Below are positions 23,691 through 37,259 of a stretch of DNA of 64,000 nucleotides, piece after piece. The notes under the pieces were generated by a model. The model saw nothing but the letters and a program-made list of their open reading frames with translations. It ran no database searches and was not told the origin of the DNA. How positions within the stretch are numbered: position 1 is the first letter of the stretch; every line of letters begins with the position of its first letter. The DNA is taken from the NCBI GenBank assembly GCA_936450465.1, contig OW388289.1, positions 77,550,593-77,614,592 on the forward strand. The letters are read 5' to 3'. Source of the stretch: Gibbula magus (Eukaryota > Mollusca > Gastropoda > Trochida > Trochidae). The position numbers and the translations under genes are program-made.

Positions 23691-26189
23691 CTTCCAACAC
23701 ATTCGCCGATTAAGTAAATGCAACGTTCACTCAGTTGTCTGCAGTTGTTTTCAAAGATAATGTATTTTTTTGCATTATTAAGTCATCGTTCTAGATTTCG
23801 TGGTATGGCATTTTCTTTGATCAATCATCAATACCAACATGCAATGCAGTAATATATCCATCTACTCAATCGTAAGATTTTAAAATGTTCTCAAATTATG
23901 ATTAGTTTGTAAAACTATAAACTATATTTAAATCTACCTAGACTAGTTTTATAAAATATTAAATTGATCAATGTAATCTGGTATACGACCAAGCTAGGGG
24001 ATTGGACAGACATTAACAAGGATTAAAAGCCGAAATATCCCTTTGCTACTATTGAGGTCAATGTTCCTCGCCTATAACAGAGTTCTTGATGATATATAGA
24101 GATATGGTAATGATCTGCCTTGTTTCCGGTATCAATCGTTGGTTTCGAAATTGGAATTTGATTAAAATGCTGAAAATTAGATACAGCAATTAAAATTGAG
24201 TTACACATTCTAGCAGGTCTTATAGTGGATATGTAAAGCCAATGGATCAGTGTCGTACAATGTACTTTAGATATATACATAACACTCTCTTGGGTGTGTG
24301 TTATTAGATGGTCAATGTATAAACTTGTTCAAAAGACAATGACAAATGATTAAATGTGCTACATTTCAGGCCTGATATGGTGACAGGAAATTAAAAGGTG
24401 TGAAGAATAATGTAAAGGCAAGTGTGTAGTCGTTTTTTAAACTTGCAACTTAATACACTAGTATATTTGTTATTGATTAACGTGGTAATGGTTTTACCTG
24501 TACAGACAGATGGACAGACACTTCATACCATATCGAACTGATCCTTTGTCATTGCTGATTGAATATTTGACAAAACGATTGATAGTAAATTATTGTTCTC
24601 TTAGTATTAGTGCATTTGTATATTCCTTTATACATGTTTTTTGTCATTTATTTCTATTATACCCCATACAGTCTACTGTTCTAAATGATTGATGTTTTGT
24701 TATGAATGTTAATTATGAAATAAACCTAAGTGACAATGCTTTACGTTTATAGTAATATCTAATTTGAACATTCAAATCATGTCTTACATGAATTCGGATA
24801 TTTCCGTATTTAAAAAAAAATAGATCCAATACTTTGAATGATAAAGTATATATTTGACCAATGCATCGTCCTGTTTTTTTTAAAGGCAACAGATTTCAAA
24901 TTTTGACAACGGTTGGGTTTTTTTTTTTTTATCAATATTAACCAAATAACAAAAGATAATCTTATAATAGTATTGAACTGGATGATGCTAACGCTATCAC
25001 GACCACGTGGTATTTATATAATCGTGAAGTTCATTTACTCTTTTTTATGGTTTACTTGTATTTTCAGGTTTTAATCATTTAAACTTAGTTCCCTATCATA
25101 TATAATGTCATGCAAGGAACATGATTATATACACTTATCGGTAACAACATGTGACTGTCTTGAATACTGTACAACATGTATGTTTGGTGACCTTAAAAGT
25201 ATTTGTAGTATGAACTCGCGTGCACATGAATAGGTGAAGGATTGCTTGCACGTTTATAATTTACTCTTCTGGTCATAAAGCATAAAGCACAGAAACGTGA
25301 CGCTATTTGCGTTATATGTTTATGAATTAAGCAGTTATAGTGTCACCGAACTTCTTTACTGTAACTCTATCCTGCGGTAAAGTATACATGCTATTTGCAT
25401 TATTTTGTTTGTAGTGCATTTAATGTTCCTGTGTCTTGTTTTCTCGGTAAGAGATTGTTCTGATGCTTGTTATGTTAATTATTCCAATATGCCATGTTGT
25501 TAATTATTCGGAAGGGTAATAATTTCCGGTCCAATTACTAATCTTCTTCACTCGTTTTATTGTAGTCATATGGGTTTATCGTTGCTAATGCAATCACACA
25601 CATGAACGAAGTGAAAACACATCCGGAAACCTATATTTACTACATTTATTGCGACTTTGGCATGTTTTAAAACCTTAAAAAACGCTGTAGGCAATCATTT
25701 CCACCAAAGGTAACTGAACTGATATTTCTGCTTGGAGAATTGGTATGGTATTGGTCAAACATACATCATATATTTTTAAACATTCAATGTACGAGTGATG
25801 AAATTATTCTCATTTAGTCGATATGAAAACTTTTATTGGAAAATTAAGGAAATTTGAATTTTCAAAATCTTACACCTTCTGTCCATTTCATTATGCCAAA
25901 TTTGATAAACATGCACCACCGCCGTGACGATAACAAAATATGTTGGAGAATGATTCTTTCACACATGGATAAATGGTGATTCATTGTCATTGTATGTTAT
26001 GTCTTTTTATTGATGTTACAATGAACGCCAATTTACACACTTTCGGTAGGCAGCTGTACATACATACAAACTATTGGTAACAAAATACACTGCACTGATA
26101 GGATATGCGTTATATACAACATGACATATCCTCGATAATTTAATGATAGTCGAATGACATAATAGTACATTTTAATATATACACTTGGA

Positions 26190-27600
26190 AATTAATTAAG
26201 CAACACCCACTTCTTTAAAGGATGTTGATGAACATATCGAACATTTTCGAAAAAACCATCTCCGTGAAATAAATACACTTAATTTTTCCAAAAAATGTTC
26301 AACCTAAAGTAAGCCGAGAAATTGCATAAATTAGTAAAGTTGGTTTCCAGTCTAAATATAGATCAAGTCTATTATTTTCAAGCCCAAAGCATTATGGTCT
26401 AGCTCACACACAGTAAACAAAGACACGAAAGAATAAAACAAATTATGAGCAATGAAAGAAATCTAAAAATATAATTTTTTGGCGGTTATTTATTTAACCA
26501 TTTCATTTAAGTATGTATTTGCTACAGATATTGGAATAATTGTTTTACCCAACTAGGTATTTTTCTTGAATTTTATAATTAATGAGAGTAAAAATTTGTC
26601 ATAATTTGCTGGTCTTATCTCAATAAAAAGTACATTAAACAGGCAAAAATTTGTATATTCTCATGACATTTAGAAACATTGTTTGTAAAGCAATCGTCAC
26701 ATTCAGTAATGTGTGACAAGGGTAACTTGCAAGAGAGACACATGCAGCACGTGCAGCACATGGGTTGTTATGGCAACTTGCGCTAGAGACGAGCCTTCAC
26801 GCTTCGAAAGTGCTAACTGTTTTTTGTAGTACGTTTTACTCAAAAAAGGGGATTCTGTTTATATGAGGTCAGATACCCTTAGCGCGCGCTACTCGAAGTG
26901 GTACTTCTCTTTGAAACCAAATTGCAGTACATTGTCGTGATATGAAACTTATTTAACATATGCCATGTTGTAGATAAAAGATTTCTCTGGCGATTGACGT
27001 TATAAGTATATTTTCAAAAAAGTATTATTAATTTGAAACACTAACATCCTTGATGGCTCTTTAAAGAGCAAAATCGTTCTAATTTGAAAGAAGACAATAT
27101 ATCAGGAAAACTGTTAGTGCTTTAAGGTAAAACTATCATTTAGCAGTGTTGAAATGAAAGGTCACTCTAATAACGGTTCACTGTCTTTTGGCTAACGGCT
27201 GTTACAATAATTTAATATTTTGGTGTCAAAATTCAAGTTTCGTTATGAAATGAAATGAAAGTCAATATTTGTTGCTGTAATGTGATTCTTTCAAATGAAG
27301 TGATTACACTTTACTAACTGACTTTTTAACAATAAAATTTTAATAAAATAATTTCAATAAACGTGTCTTAATAAACAAATACGGTCATAACGTACGGCAT
27401 TGGCTTATCTGAAGCGAGAATAAGTGTTTGATAAACAGATTGAATTCTAATAATATCAAATTCGCCATTTTTTATGTTTCATTGTCTTCATAGAATAGTC
27501 TGAAAGGTTACTTTTGAGCATCCATAACTCGTGAATGTGAGCAGTGTGGCATCTGCATGTATGGTCAAGAAATATAATCTATCAATACATTGTTATGTTG
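26190..27600. other. Copy-A-only non-coding stretch
   Basis: Copy B passes from the equivalent of 26180 to that of 32220 in about 0.2 kb. A compact GC-richer patch at 26690-26900 holds GCAGCACGTGCAGCACATG and GTTGTTATGGCAAC, an RFX-like X-box. Otherwise no feature is supported. Confidence 0.4.
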
Positions 27601-27611
27601 TATTGCCTTAA

Positions 27612-28549
27612 GGAGAGATGGGACGATGAAATCAAATATTTTAGAATTCGTTTATTTTTTCAAAATAGCAAGTTTATTTTATATTTTATCCAAAAATGTA
27701 AGAACATTTGGGGGTCACCGGACGATTTAAAGAGTTGTTGGCATTAATAATAATACACCCGTCGGCAAATTACGTAATTTTTTACTGATTTGGTGTATTT
27801 GAATTAAGCGCTCGCTGTCAACGAATAAACTCCGAATTCTTTCAGATACATTTCAGTCACATTCGGGGATGTATAGCAAATCTATATTTTGAAAATTAAT
27901 GACGCTGGAAAGAGAAACAAAATTAAATTAAGCACTTTTTAATTAAAAATGGCAGTTTTATCATCGTGTTTCGCATATTCAACAGGATTTGTCACTAACA
28001 CACATATTTTAGATATTGCTAATACTTTAATATGATGTGCGCAGTTAACTGAACAAACGAATTCAGAAATAATAATAGGGGGTCGCCGAACGTTTTTCAT
28101 CACTTTAACGTCATTTTTTAAATTACCTACATAAACGTAAAAACCTGACGTCACGGCAGTTTCGATGATTTCAAGTGTAACTTTGACGGCCTACTGTGTA
28201 ATCATTATTGAATATATTATCAATCTAAGAGTGCACGATGAAAGAATAACTATCAGTTGATTATACCAGGCTATTTAAATTCGACACTTACTTGAGATAC
28301 GCATGTAATTCGAATAACACACGTAGTAAGATATTTACCGCGAATATAGGTGACGGTAACGCTATGCGGCATGTCGTAAAATGACCGTTATAAAGGCGTT
28401 ACGGTAAATTTAAGCGCTCCCCGTTAGTGTACAAATAAACCTATGCGCAACACAACGTAATCCATATATTTTGAGACTTATTCACAAAAATAAATTGTTG
28501 TCGCAAAATGTTGCCGTAAGCGAGTTCGATTTCTGGGTCCCATCTCTCC
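27612..28549. mobile_element. 938-bp TTAA-flanked MITE (piggyBac-like insertion)
   Basis: TTAA at 27608-27611 and 28550-28553 flanks inverted ends GGAGAGATGGGAC (27612-27624) and its complement (28537-28549). TTAA duplication is characteristic of piggyBac-type transposition. The interior has no convincing coding frame. The ends are only 13 bp, so the interval could be compound. It lies in a part of copy A that copy B lacks. Confidence 0.8.
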
Positions 28550-28559
28550 TTAAGGATTC

Positions 28560-30350
28560 CTCTGACACTTACACAATACAAACAACAATCAGTATCATAT
28601 ATAATACAATACACGACTTTTTGTAATGTCTGTCGGGGTAATTAAGTACCTAGGTGTAATATGAGATAAGGAGTTTCACATATTGTAGTGACTCACGAAC
28701 TTATACATTTGTTCTAAACAGAACTTTATGTGACTGAAAATGTATCACAAAAGTATGTGATACAATATAAACATACCAAAACACACAATTTTATATAAAA
28801 CACATTTTTTTTATTAATGTTGACGTTATATTTAAGGTAGTCAATTTATAAGAACTATATTATTAAAACAATTATAATATAATCATCACAAGGGAGAACG
28901 TAATGTGTGCCATATCATAAGAACAGTTTATGTGGAAAACGTACACCGTTTGCCATATTAAAGCTATGTTTTTCTCTTTTACGCTAGCTCAATCTTCTTC
29001 ATGGTCTATGAAGAATTCATTTCTACTGATTTAATTTTAACGATAGCGGGGCGTGTTAGAGCGTATCACTGATGTACATTGTTGGAAAGTTTCAGAAGTC
29101 CCAGTTGTGATAGTGGCTTTCACAATGTAAACAAATTGGAAATATAGTGCAACCTGGACAAAAGTTTAGTTCAATTCAAAAATCAAATTCCAGAAGGTTT
29201 TTAGAGAAACAAAATATTTAGATTATGGATTTATTTTGATTCAAATGAATCTTTATGCGAATTGAAATTGGAATGACATGAATACAATGCACAATGCTCA
29301 TATGTCAATAAGTAAGATCGTTTAAGCTATTTACCTGTATACAATTACTATGACTCTACTATTACGCTATTATTCTTTCTACAAGTTCATATCGATACAG
29401 GTATCGATTGGTATTTACCCAGCAAACCTAACTGGGCCAATACTGGGCCATTACAGGCTTATACAGGCATCCAGTACTTGCCCGATTCAGGCATTCGGTA
29501 CTGGCCCTGTACCAACATGCACACTGGCATGGTACTGGGCCAGTATTTGGCCAGTATCACGCCATTAGTAAAACGATACCATTCCCTATACTGGCCAAAT
29601 TCAGGGTAGCCACTGTTCCGGTACATTAAAGAGGTTCAACACACCTTGCTACTGCACATTCTCAGTTTTCAGATAGAGACGTACATAGTCTTGTAGCTTC
29701 TGTGTCCATTTTCAGTAACAGTGTCATACATTATTTTGGAATTTTAAATACACCTATTGGAATAGGATTATTTCACCATTTTTATTGTAGCGAATCGAAA
29801 TACACTTTATTTTATGATAAACACATATTTTTCGTCTCTACTTTATTTAAAGTGAAACATTCTATTTAAGTAGTACTCAAACTTTGGAGTTATCTCCCTT
29901 TGGACACAGTTGTGACATTATCTTGGTTTGTATTATATATAATTAAAAATAGGATGTTGACCTCCTTTTTTTCTTTCATTATACTGACCGATATAAACAA
30001 GTCTCTTTACAAATCTGTTTTGCCTCCATAATTCCTCATTTTTTAAAGTTTCTGCATTCGCGTAGTCTTTTTGTTTTTAAACATCGTTAATCAACATGGA
30101 AAAGCCCTTTATTCTATTGATACTGTCTTCACAATTGTACCTCTTTAAATTTCAGAAATCAAAATGAGAAACAAATATTGCATATTTTGAACATTTCTAA
30201 TAGTGTTAGACACAGAGATAGAGGAAAAGTATGAAAATGTGGGGTCCCCATCAGCTTGCGACGCCATCTTGTAGAACAGTTTCAATGGTGAGTTACCCTT
30301 TTTTCATATGAATTTGTAGTGGATTTTTCTTAGTGTCTTGAAACTCCTTA
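28560..30350. other. Copy-A-only non-coding stretch
   Basis: Contains the 29415-29605 minisatellite. No gene, RNA or transposon terminus is otherwise recognised. Confidence 0.4.
29415..29605. repeat. Degenerate minisatellite of ACTGGGCCAGTA-type units
   Basis: Variants of TACTGGGCCA, TACTGGCC and CAGTACTTGCCC alternate in both orientations across about 190 bp, giving a quasi-palindromic tract. It interrupts the 72-aa frame at 29350-29568, which is not a credible gene. Confidence 0.65.
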
Positions 30351-30364
30351 ATATATATCGTGTA

Positions 30365-31157
30365 AACTGACTTGCAAAAGAAACGCCACCAAAATACAAA
30401 AGGTTATTAATGTTCGAGGAACGAAGCTGATCGATTGAAAACACTTTAAACATGTCTTATTAATATAACCTGTACATTCCTTGAACGCAAATGCACATTT
30501 TCTTCGTAATTTTCGAGAAAAATGAACTTATTGGTTAAAACTTTCAGATTGTGTACAAAGTTAACCAAATGAAATTTGAGTACAAAACATCAACAGAATG
30601 GAGGTTTTGCATTAAAATGTCCGATTGCAAGCAACGAACCTTAGTTTTTTAAAGTGCTACAGAAAAAGAGAGAACAATTTGCATCCTGCAGGTTGGAGCG
30701 ACGCTTAACCAAGTTGCCTAATCATGGATTGCTCCAAGTGTACAATAGCCAGACTCGCTAAATTTTACAGACCAACTGGCAGCAGTACGTACAAGCCACG
30801 GAGTGGAAAACCATGTTATCCACGCCGTAGAAAGACTGATCTGCTGACTTGTCACCCATTGAAACAACTTTTGCAATTCCAACCTCGGCCATTAACAATA
30901 GAGACTTGGCCTTTTCCTCATGTGTTTGTAAGCATTCTTACACCGTTAAGCTTAAAATATCGTTATTCTATTCAATGTTTTAAAAAACCTGATGATCGAA
31001 AACTGCACAATTGACCCTTTACGTCACGTCAATAAATTGTTATTTTTACTGAAATACCCTTCCAAATGTATGTATTTTCGATTAATAATATTATAATATG
31101 CGTTTGTTTGATTTGGGACCAAAAATGGTTTGGTTGCGTTTCTTTTGCAAGTCAGTT
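30365..31157 (+). mobile_element. 793-bp Tc1-like non-autonomous element, copy 1
   Basis: The ends are inverted repeats of about 29 bp starting AACTGACTTGCAAAAGAAAC, with one mismatch. TA at 30363-30364 and 31158-31159 is the target duplication of Tc1/mariner elements. At 793 bp it is too short for a full transposase but carries a broken N-terminal remnant of one. A second copy of identical length lies in the opposite orientation at 32706-33498, with only about a dozen differences by eye, so both are recent. Copy B of the tandem array lacks this segment. Confidence 0.92.
30683..31014 (+). pseudogene. Tc1-like transposase N-terminal remnant
   Basis: The open frame from 30724 reads CSKCTIARLAKFYRPTGSST followed by YKPRSGKP. 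This matches the helix-turn-helix and the TGS...RSGRP linker of Tc1-family transposases. The preceding helix (ILQVGATLNQVA) lies in another frame just upstream at 30683-30718, followed by a stop, so the gene is frameshifted. Sequence after about residue 40 no longer resembles a transposase and there is no DDE domain. The 96-aa frame is therefore a decayed remnant carried by the 793-bp element, not a host gene. The family assignment rests on motif recognition. Confidence 0.75.
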
Positions 31158-31159
31158 TA

Positions 31160-32700
31160 TATCGTACATTTTCAGTTTCCAAATTTACTGATATATCAAG
31201 GTTGATTTAGCTATTATCATTTTCTGTTCTATTTTATGAATTGATACTTTTCTTAAATTAAACATATATTAGTTTGTAATCTTGCAACTTTTTACACACA
31301 ATTTGTATTTCTATAATGAAACTTATATATATTGTTTGCATTTTTTTCATAGTGTCAATATTGTCAAATATGTATAACATGGTTATATTTGGGATAACAC
31401 TTCCTTCAATAGTGCAAATTCTAGTGCAAAAATCGAGGTCCAACAATCGATAGTTGAGCTAATTATTATTTGCTAAAAATTAGCTTAACTTTGTCATAAA
31501 CTGTAGAAATACAATTAGTACAAAATGTTGCCAACATACATTACCTTCTAACACTTAAACGTTCCTGATGCAAGCATTACTGTAGGACGTTTCTTTCGCG
31601 ATTGAGTGTAGGTATAAACTTAGATAAAGCTAATGTTTTCATATGAACTAAGCAGACATACTTATGTTAAGACATAAATAGTTTCAACAGTGTCTTCATT
31701 TCAGTACTGTTTTGTTTGGTTTAACTTGCATATATTTCTAGGGGAAAACACTCTCTGGCAATGGTATACAATAACTGTATGTTGATTTACTTGAATTTAT
31801 AGTATTTTAAAAATAATTTACTTTACAGTTTGAATTGGATTTCCACTGGGACACAACTATAAGACAACAAGACAGAACTTAATTATTACAACATATTAAT
31901 TATTTAATTGTAAAAATATTATTAATTGCGTCAAATTATTGTAGTTTTAACTTAACACCATCCCTGTAGATAATGAACAGAAATCTCTTCTATAAACGCT
32001 ACTTTAGAGATGTTTTGAAATTTCGGAATATATTTCATTTTCTTACAAATGTGTTTAGTTTAATTAACATTCATATGAAATTACCAATAGCAATACATTT
32101 ATCTTGGATTGACCAAAAGCATATAATAGATCTGGACACTCCAACATATGTACTAAGGAAATACACTAAAAGTTTTCCTCAAAACTATAATGGCAGTTTG
32201 AAAAGTTTGCAGTTATATAAATTGAAAACGTCTTAAACCATTTTTTCCTTATGCAGTTTTTATTTAAAAGAGCTTGTTGAAATTGCCCGATAAATGATTG
32301 GGTCAGCATACATTCCGCCGCCACTCTGCCGCCGTTCTATTAATCTGAATGTTTAAATCGTCAGAGAAAAAGTGGAATTGTTTGCGAAAGCGTTTTCCTA
32401 TACAGATCCTAGTTATTTGAGTATTTGCAGAAGATATGTGTGTACAGACATAGCTGAATTAGGTGTTACTAAAACTGAATCTTACTCATAAAGGTTATAT
32501 TACCTGTGTGTTATCTATGACAATTTACCAAAACTAATAGTCTTAAGCTTCATTACCATCAACATTGGCATTTTTATTGATGAAGAAGTAATAATATGCA
32601 CCTAAAATATGTAATTGACATGTGCATTTGAACATCAATTGTACAATTGTAGCATATGATTAACTAAATGATTTGAAATAATTTGAACACATGCACATTC
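31160..32700. other. Spacer between the inverted 793-bp elements
   Basis: About 1.55 kb. The last part (32220-32530) matches copy B at 47570-47840, so array sequence resumes here. The 87-aa frame at 31973-32236 is AT-rich and unrecognised. Confidence 0.5.
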
Positions 32701-32705
32701 AGCTA

Positions 32706-33498
32706 AACTGACTTGCAAAAGAAACGCAACCAAACCATTTTTGATCCCAAATCAAACAAACGCATATTATAATATTATTAATCGAAAATACATACATTTG
32801 GAAAGGTATTTCAGTAAAAGTAACAATTAATTGACGTGACGTAAAGGGTCAATTGTGCAGTTTTCAATCATCAGGTTTTTTAAAACATTGAATAGAATAA
32901 CGATATTTTAAGCTTAACGATGTGAGAATGCTTACAAACACATGAGGAAAAGGCCAAGTCTCTATTGTTAATGGCCGAGGTTGGAATTGCAAAAGTTGTT
33001 TCAATGGGTGACAAGTCAGCAGATCAGTCTTTCTACGGCGTGGATAACATGGTTTTCCACTCCGTGGCTTGTACGTACTGCTGCCAGTTGGTCTGTAAAA
33101 GTTAGCGAGTCTGGCTATTGTACACTTGGAGCAATCCATGATTAGGCAACTTGGTTAAGCGTCGCTCCAACCTGCAGGATGCAAGTTGTTCTCTCTTTTT
33201 CTGTAGCACTTTAAAAAACTAAGGTTCGTTGCTTGCAATCGGATATTTTAATGCAAAACCTCCATTCTGTTGATGTTTTGTACCCAAATTTCATTTGGTT
33301 AACTTTGTACACAATCTGAAAGTTTTAACCAATAAGTTCATTTTTCTCGAAAATTACGAAGAAAATGTGCATTTGCGTTCAAGGAATGTGCAGGTTATAT
33401 TAATAAGACATGTTTAAAGTGTTTTCAATCGATCAGCTTCGTTCCTCGAACATTAATAACCTTTTGTATTTTGGTGGCGTTTCTTTTGCAAGTCAGTT
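32706..33498 (-). mobile_element. 793-bp Tc1-like non-autonomous element, copy 2 (inverted)
   Basis: This is the same element as 30365-31157 on the opposite strand. It has the same length, the same inverted ends, and TA at 32704-32705 and 33499-33500. The flanks correspond to the uninterrupted sequence near 49390-49430 in copy B, which is the empty site, so insertion followed the segmental duplication. The two copies enclose about 1.55 kb and form a long inverted pair. Confidence 0.92.
32864..33180 (-). pseudogene. Tc1-like transposase N-terminal remnant, second copy
   Basis: This is the inverted twin of the remnant at 30683-31014, with the start codon at 33139 on the minus strand. It differs by a few substitutions (for example LAN instead of LAK, and an earlier stop after KKPDD). 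The same frameshift relative to the first helix is present, so the break predates the amplification of this 793-bp family. No catalytic domain is encoded. Confidence 0.72.
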
Positions 33499-36400
33499 TA
33501 TTTCTAACCACAATCTACAAAGTCATCAATGTGAAGGTGAAATGCTTATGCTATATTAATAGTCTCTGATAGTCAATTACGTAAACACTTTGACCATTTA
33601 AGCGTGTACTACTCTGTCCCTGATTGGAGTGGATAATTCTCCATTATCGTTGGAATCTTGAGGACAGTTTCAGCTACTAAGGTCAGATTGATCATCAGGG
33701 TCACAGTTACTTGAACATAATGTAGCAATTTGTATTCTGATCAAGATAATCTCAGTCACTGTTAACGCCTCAAAGCCACTGTGCGTCGATTGGTATTCAT
33801 TACAGAGACATAGGTGAGATTACAGGAATACCTATGGTTAGTAGGAATTATTGTTCATGATCAGTGAATGATACTTTCGCAATGGTACTTCATTTGTGTG
33901 TTCTTTTGTAACTGTCACGTGAAAATGTGATGTGATAATTACTTTAAAAGAACTTAATCACTACTTAATCAGTTTGACAATTATTTTTTATCTGTTTATG
34001 ATAAAAACATAACTGAACTAATCTACAAAATCCTTCCTGTGTTAATTGTACATTTTGGATGTTTTTGTAATCATAAAATAAAAATGTGGCATGTTCTGGA
34101 TGTGGGGCCAATTATCATAACATGAAATTTTTAATTGCACATTTTATGATTATATTCTGATACTGAACTTACATTTCCTAGTCCTAATGCCAGTATGACA
34201 GTGTTTCTAGAGAAGGTGTTGCGTCCTGTTTGTCCTGAGTCCTCTGACACTTCTGACATCTTCATTTATCATCAATTCTTTTTTCGAGTGTGATTAAGTG
34301 ATTTCACCTAGGAAATATCGATTTTACAGTAGATCTTGCACAGTGCTTTGCCACTGTCACATACATGACATCACAGTTGTTTTACAAGTTATGAATCACA
34401 TGACAAAAAAAAAAAACAGTTGATGGCATCATAACATCATGTCATCGTGAACACAATGATTAATAACAATGCTGTGTCACCAATGCACTGGAAATCTACG
34501 TAAATACCACCTTTATTATTGGGGGAAATCGCTTATTTTGTCTGGTTAACTAATGATTATAGTAAATGCAGATAATAAGATTTATATCGATAAGAAATAC
34601 TAGCATTTAACTGAAACAAGCTAAAGAGACAAAGGTATGTTCATACTCTGGAAAGCTGTAAACGAATAAGAACATATTTGTCTGAGTTACCAAATCGTAC
34701 AAAATGAATCAACCATAGTTTTTAACAATTCACGTTTGGTCTTGCCAAATACTTGTTTTTTTCTCTCCGTTTGTTAATGCTTTAATTAAACACAAGTATC
34801 TTCCATTCTCTGTATATAAAAAACATCATGTCAAGTTAGCATCCCTTACAAATAGTCTTTTGTAAATATGTATTTAACCTAACATACATAAAGAACAGAT
34901 TAAGCACCCTAGAGATTTTGTTGTCACAGTTTCTCTTGTCGTTAGCGCCAGATTAGCTCTGTGTGATAAACATTTTTTTCTAATTTAAAAAAAAAAGGAA
35001 CCGACTTGCACAAAAGTCATAAACTTTAAGGCACACATGAAAAAGATAATACGTTGACACCCACGTTGAGAAAAAGTTAAGCACCCCCTAGTGATTTTGA
35101 TTTCAAAACGGACATACATATGCACTATGGACTATGGTGAAGTTGACTTGCGCAATAGTGACAGCTTATGAGAAAATGACATTTAGGTATATATGAAGAC
35201 TAGAACTACTTAACTCACAGATACATTTAGGCCTTTTAGACCTTGACAGGTAAATGAGTGTTTATCAAAATGAAGAACAACAATAGACTGAAGCACTTCT
35301 TTACCCCTAAAATTACCTTGAATCGCCAGAAAGTCGAGCTTGCAATTTTGAACATGCACAAGGTTTCTGAGTATACCCTTAGTCCCTCATTGGGTGTCTT
35401 GTTTGTATCTATTTCTAATGTTTGGAACATGGATCTTCTGATATTATGTACACGTAAGTTACTTAATACAAAACAAATTGTGTGGACAATGATGTATTAG
35501 CATATACAAAATTAATGAAGACAGAGAGGTAAATGAGAAAGTAATGAGTGAGATGGAAGATGAAGTACAATGAGTGATGTAATTACTAGTTTTTAAAAGG
35601 ACAATCAAAGTATCCGAACATTTTATAACAGTATCATCAGATTTAAACTGAAATGCAAAATAAACTGAAACAGTGTTTCCAAACGATGCGGCCAGTGTGA
35701 ATAAATATACACTCAATCATTTGGTAATACACATTTGTGACTGTACATGTCCTCTTTGAACATGTGCATGTTTCTGTTGAACCACGTGCACATAGTCTAT
35801 GCTGACATTAAATGTTCATGCCAACTGGTCTAATGTGGTGGAGATCAAGTAGCTTGAAGTTACTGCAATCCTTCTTCAATTTTCTTTTATTTTCTATCAA
35901 ATAAAGATATAATCATTTGCAAAGGTCCTACATATACAGGTATTCATTTGTTGTTGTGATTCAATTTACTATATATTATTGTTTAGATTAAAAAATAAAA
36001 ATAAAAAGCAATCAGTCTTTTCAGTACCTAAGGGGACATGACAGATTATAATCGAAATCTCTATCCTGCGGACTGAATAATATTATCAAATCACTTAAGA
36101 ACATTTCTAATCTCATGAATATCTTATATTGTGTATTCCCTTTAAATAATCAGTCTTCAACAAGGAAACTTGAGGCTGCATTAAAACGCTTTATATAGTT
36201 TATATATAGCTTTATGCTTTCTTTGAAAGTAGAGAAGAGAGAAGTAAAAGTTGGAAATGACAAAGGTATTATAATTGTCCGATATATTTTCATTTTCAAA
36301 TCTAGTTCATAACACGATTAGAAACTTGGGCGATGCTATTCTAGTATGAGTTTCTTTAGTTAGTCAAGATGATTACCATTAAATACTTTTCCCCTTACGG

Positions 36401-36567
36401 TTACTTCTCGTTGTTATCAGAGGATACATGTACATGTGGCACTGTCCGAAATTTTCGAAATGTTGTAGCTTGTGCTTTCTAGCTTTTAAATTGTCAGGTA
36501 AGTATTTTTTTTATTTAGAAAATGTTTTATCATCCAAAATTGCATCTCTTATGTGACATATATAGAA

Positions 36568-36695
36568 TACTAGACAATGTCACCTTCGATAACATGTCTA
36601 TGAAACGAGTGAATGTTTAACGAGCGAAAACGAGGTAATACCAATGTCATTCACGAGTTTCATAAACATGTTATCAAACGGGACAGAGTTTAGTA
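36568..36695. repeat. Fold-back palindrome (same family as 6624-6757)
   Basis: A left arm of about 48 bp (TACTAGACAATGTCACC onward) pairs with a right arm ending GGGACAGAGTTTAGTA. The loop again contains AACGAGCGAAAACGAGGT. TGACGTCA occurs about 120 bp further on (near 36810) and TGACGTTA near 36832. The neighbouring 36720-36870 is relatively GC-rich and probably belongs to the same inserted repeat, because copy B lacks it. Confidence 0.8.
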
Positions 36696-37144
36696 AAACA
36701 AATTATTACTAACTGATGTAAATAGCGCTTAATTTGCAAGTAAATCGTTGTTAGTGACGCGCACTTGCAAATAGGTCACCCGCTATTACAGTCGCGCGGC
36801 TAACATTGTGACGTCAACCAAAAATGTCTATGACGTTACGACAGCATGCAGTGTTATAATTGTTATCATTGTTACTTAATGAGTGATCTCAACATGGTTG
36901 AGTAATAATAACCGATATCTTCTAGAAGATATTGTTTTGACAGTAGATTTTGTACTGTCAACCATAGGACATCAAAATGCTTTACTTCATGAAATAATGA
37001 CATTACAATGCTACATGTATGACGTCATAATCAGGAAAATACTATTGTATACATATATTGTATTATATATTGTGTACAAAGACATACATTTTTCTTTGAA
37101 ACAAATTAAGAATGATTTTGGATAATAAATAAAACTCACTGGTG

Positions 37145-37259
37145 TGTCTTCTGATATCAACTTTATCCACACTCATTGATTAAAGTCAATCATTCTTGGC
37201 AAGCCTCTGATAGTGTTACTTTTATCAACTCGAGTTGATATATCTGATATCAGAAGACA
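37145..37259. repeat. Short inverted-repeat element with 16-bp palindrome
   Basis: TGTCTTCTGATATCAA at 37145 is mirrored by TGATATCAGAAGACA ending at 37259. Just inside the right arm is the perfect palindrome ATCAACTCGAGTTGAT (37224-37239). A lone copy of the end (TGTCTTCTGATATCAACT) occurs near 412-429, so this is a dispersed family. Confidence 0.6.
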
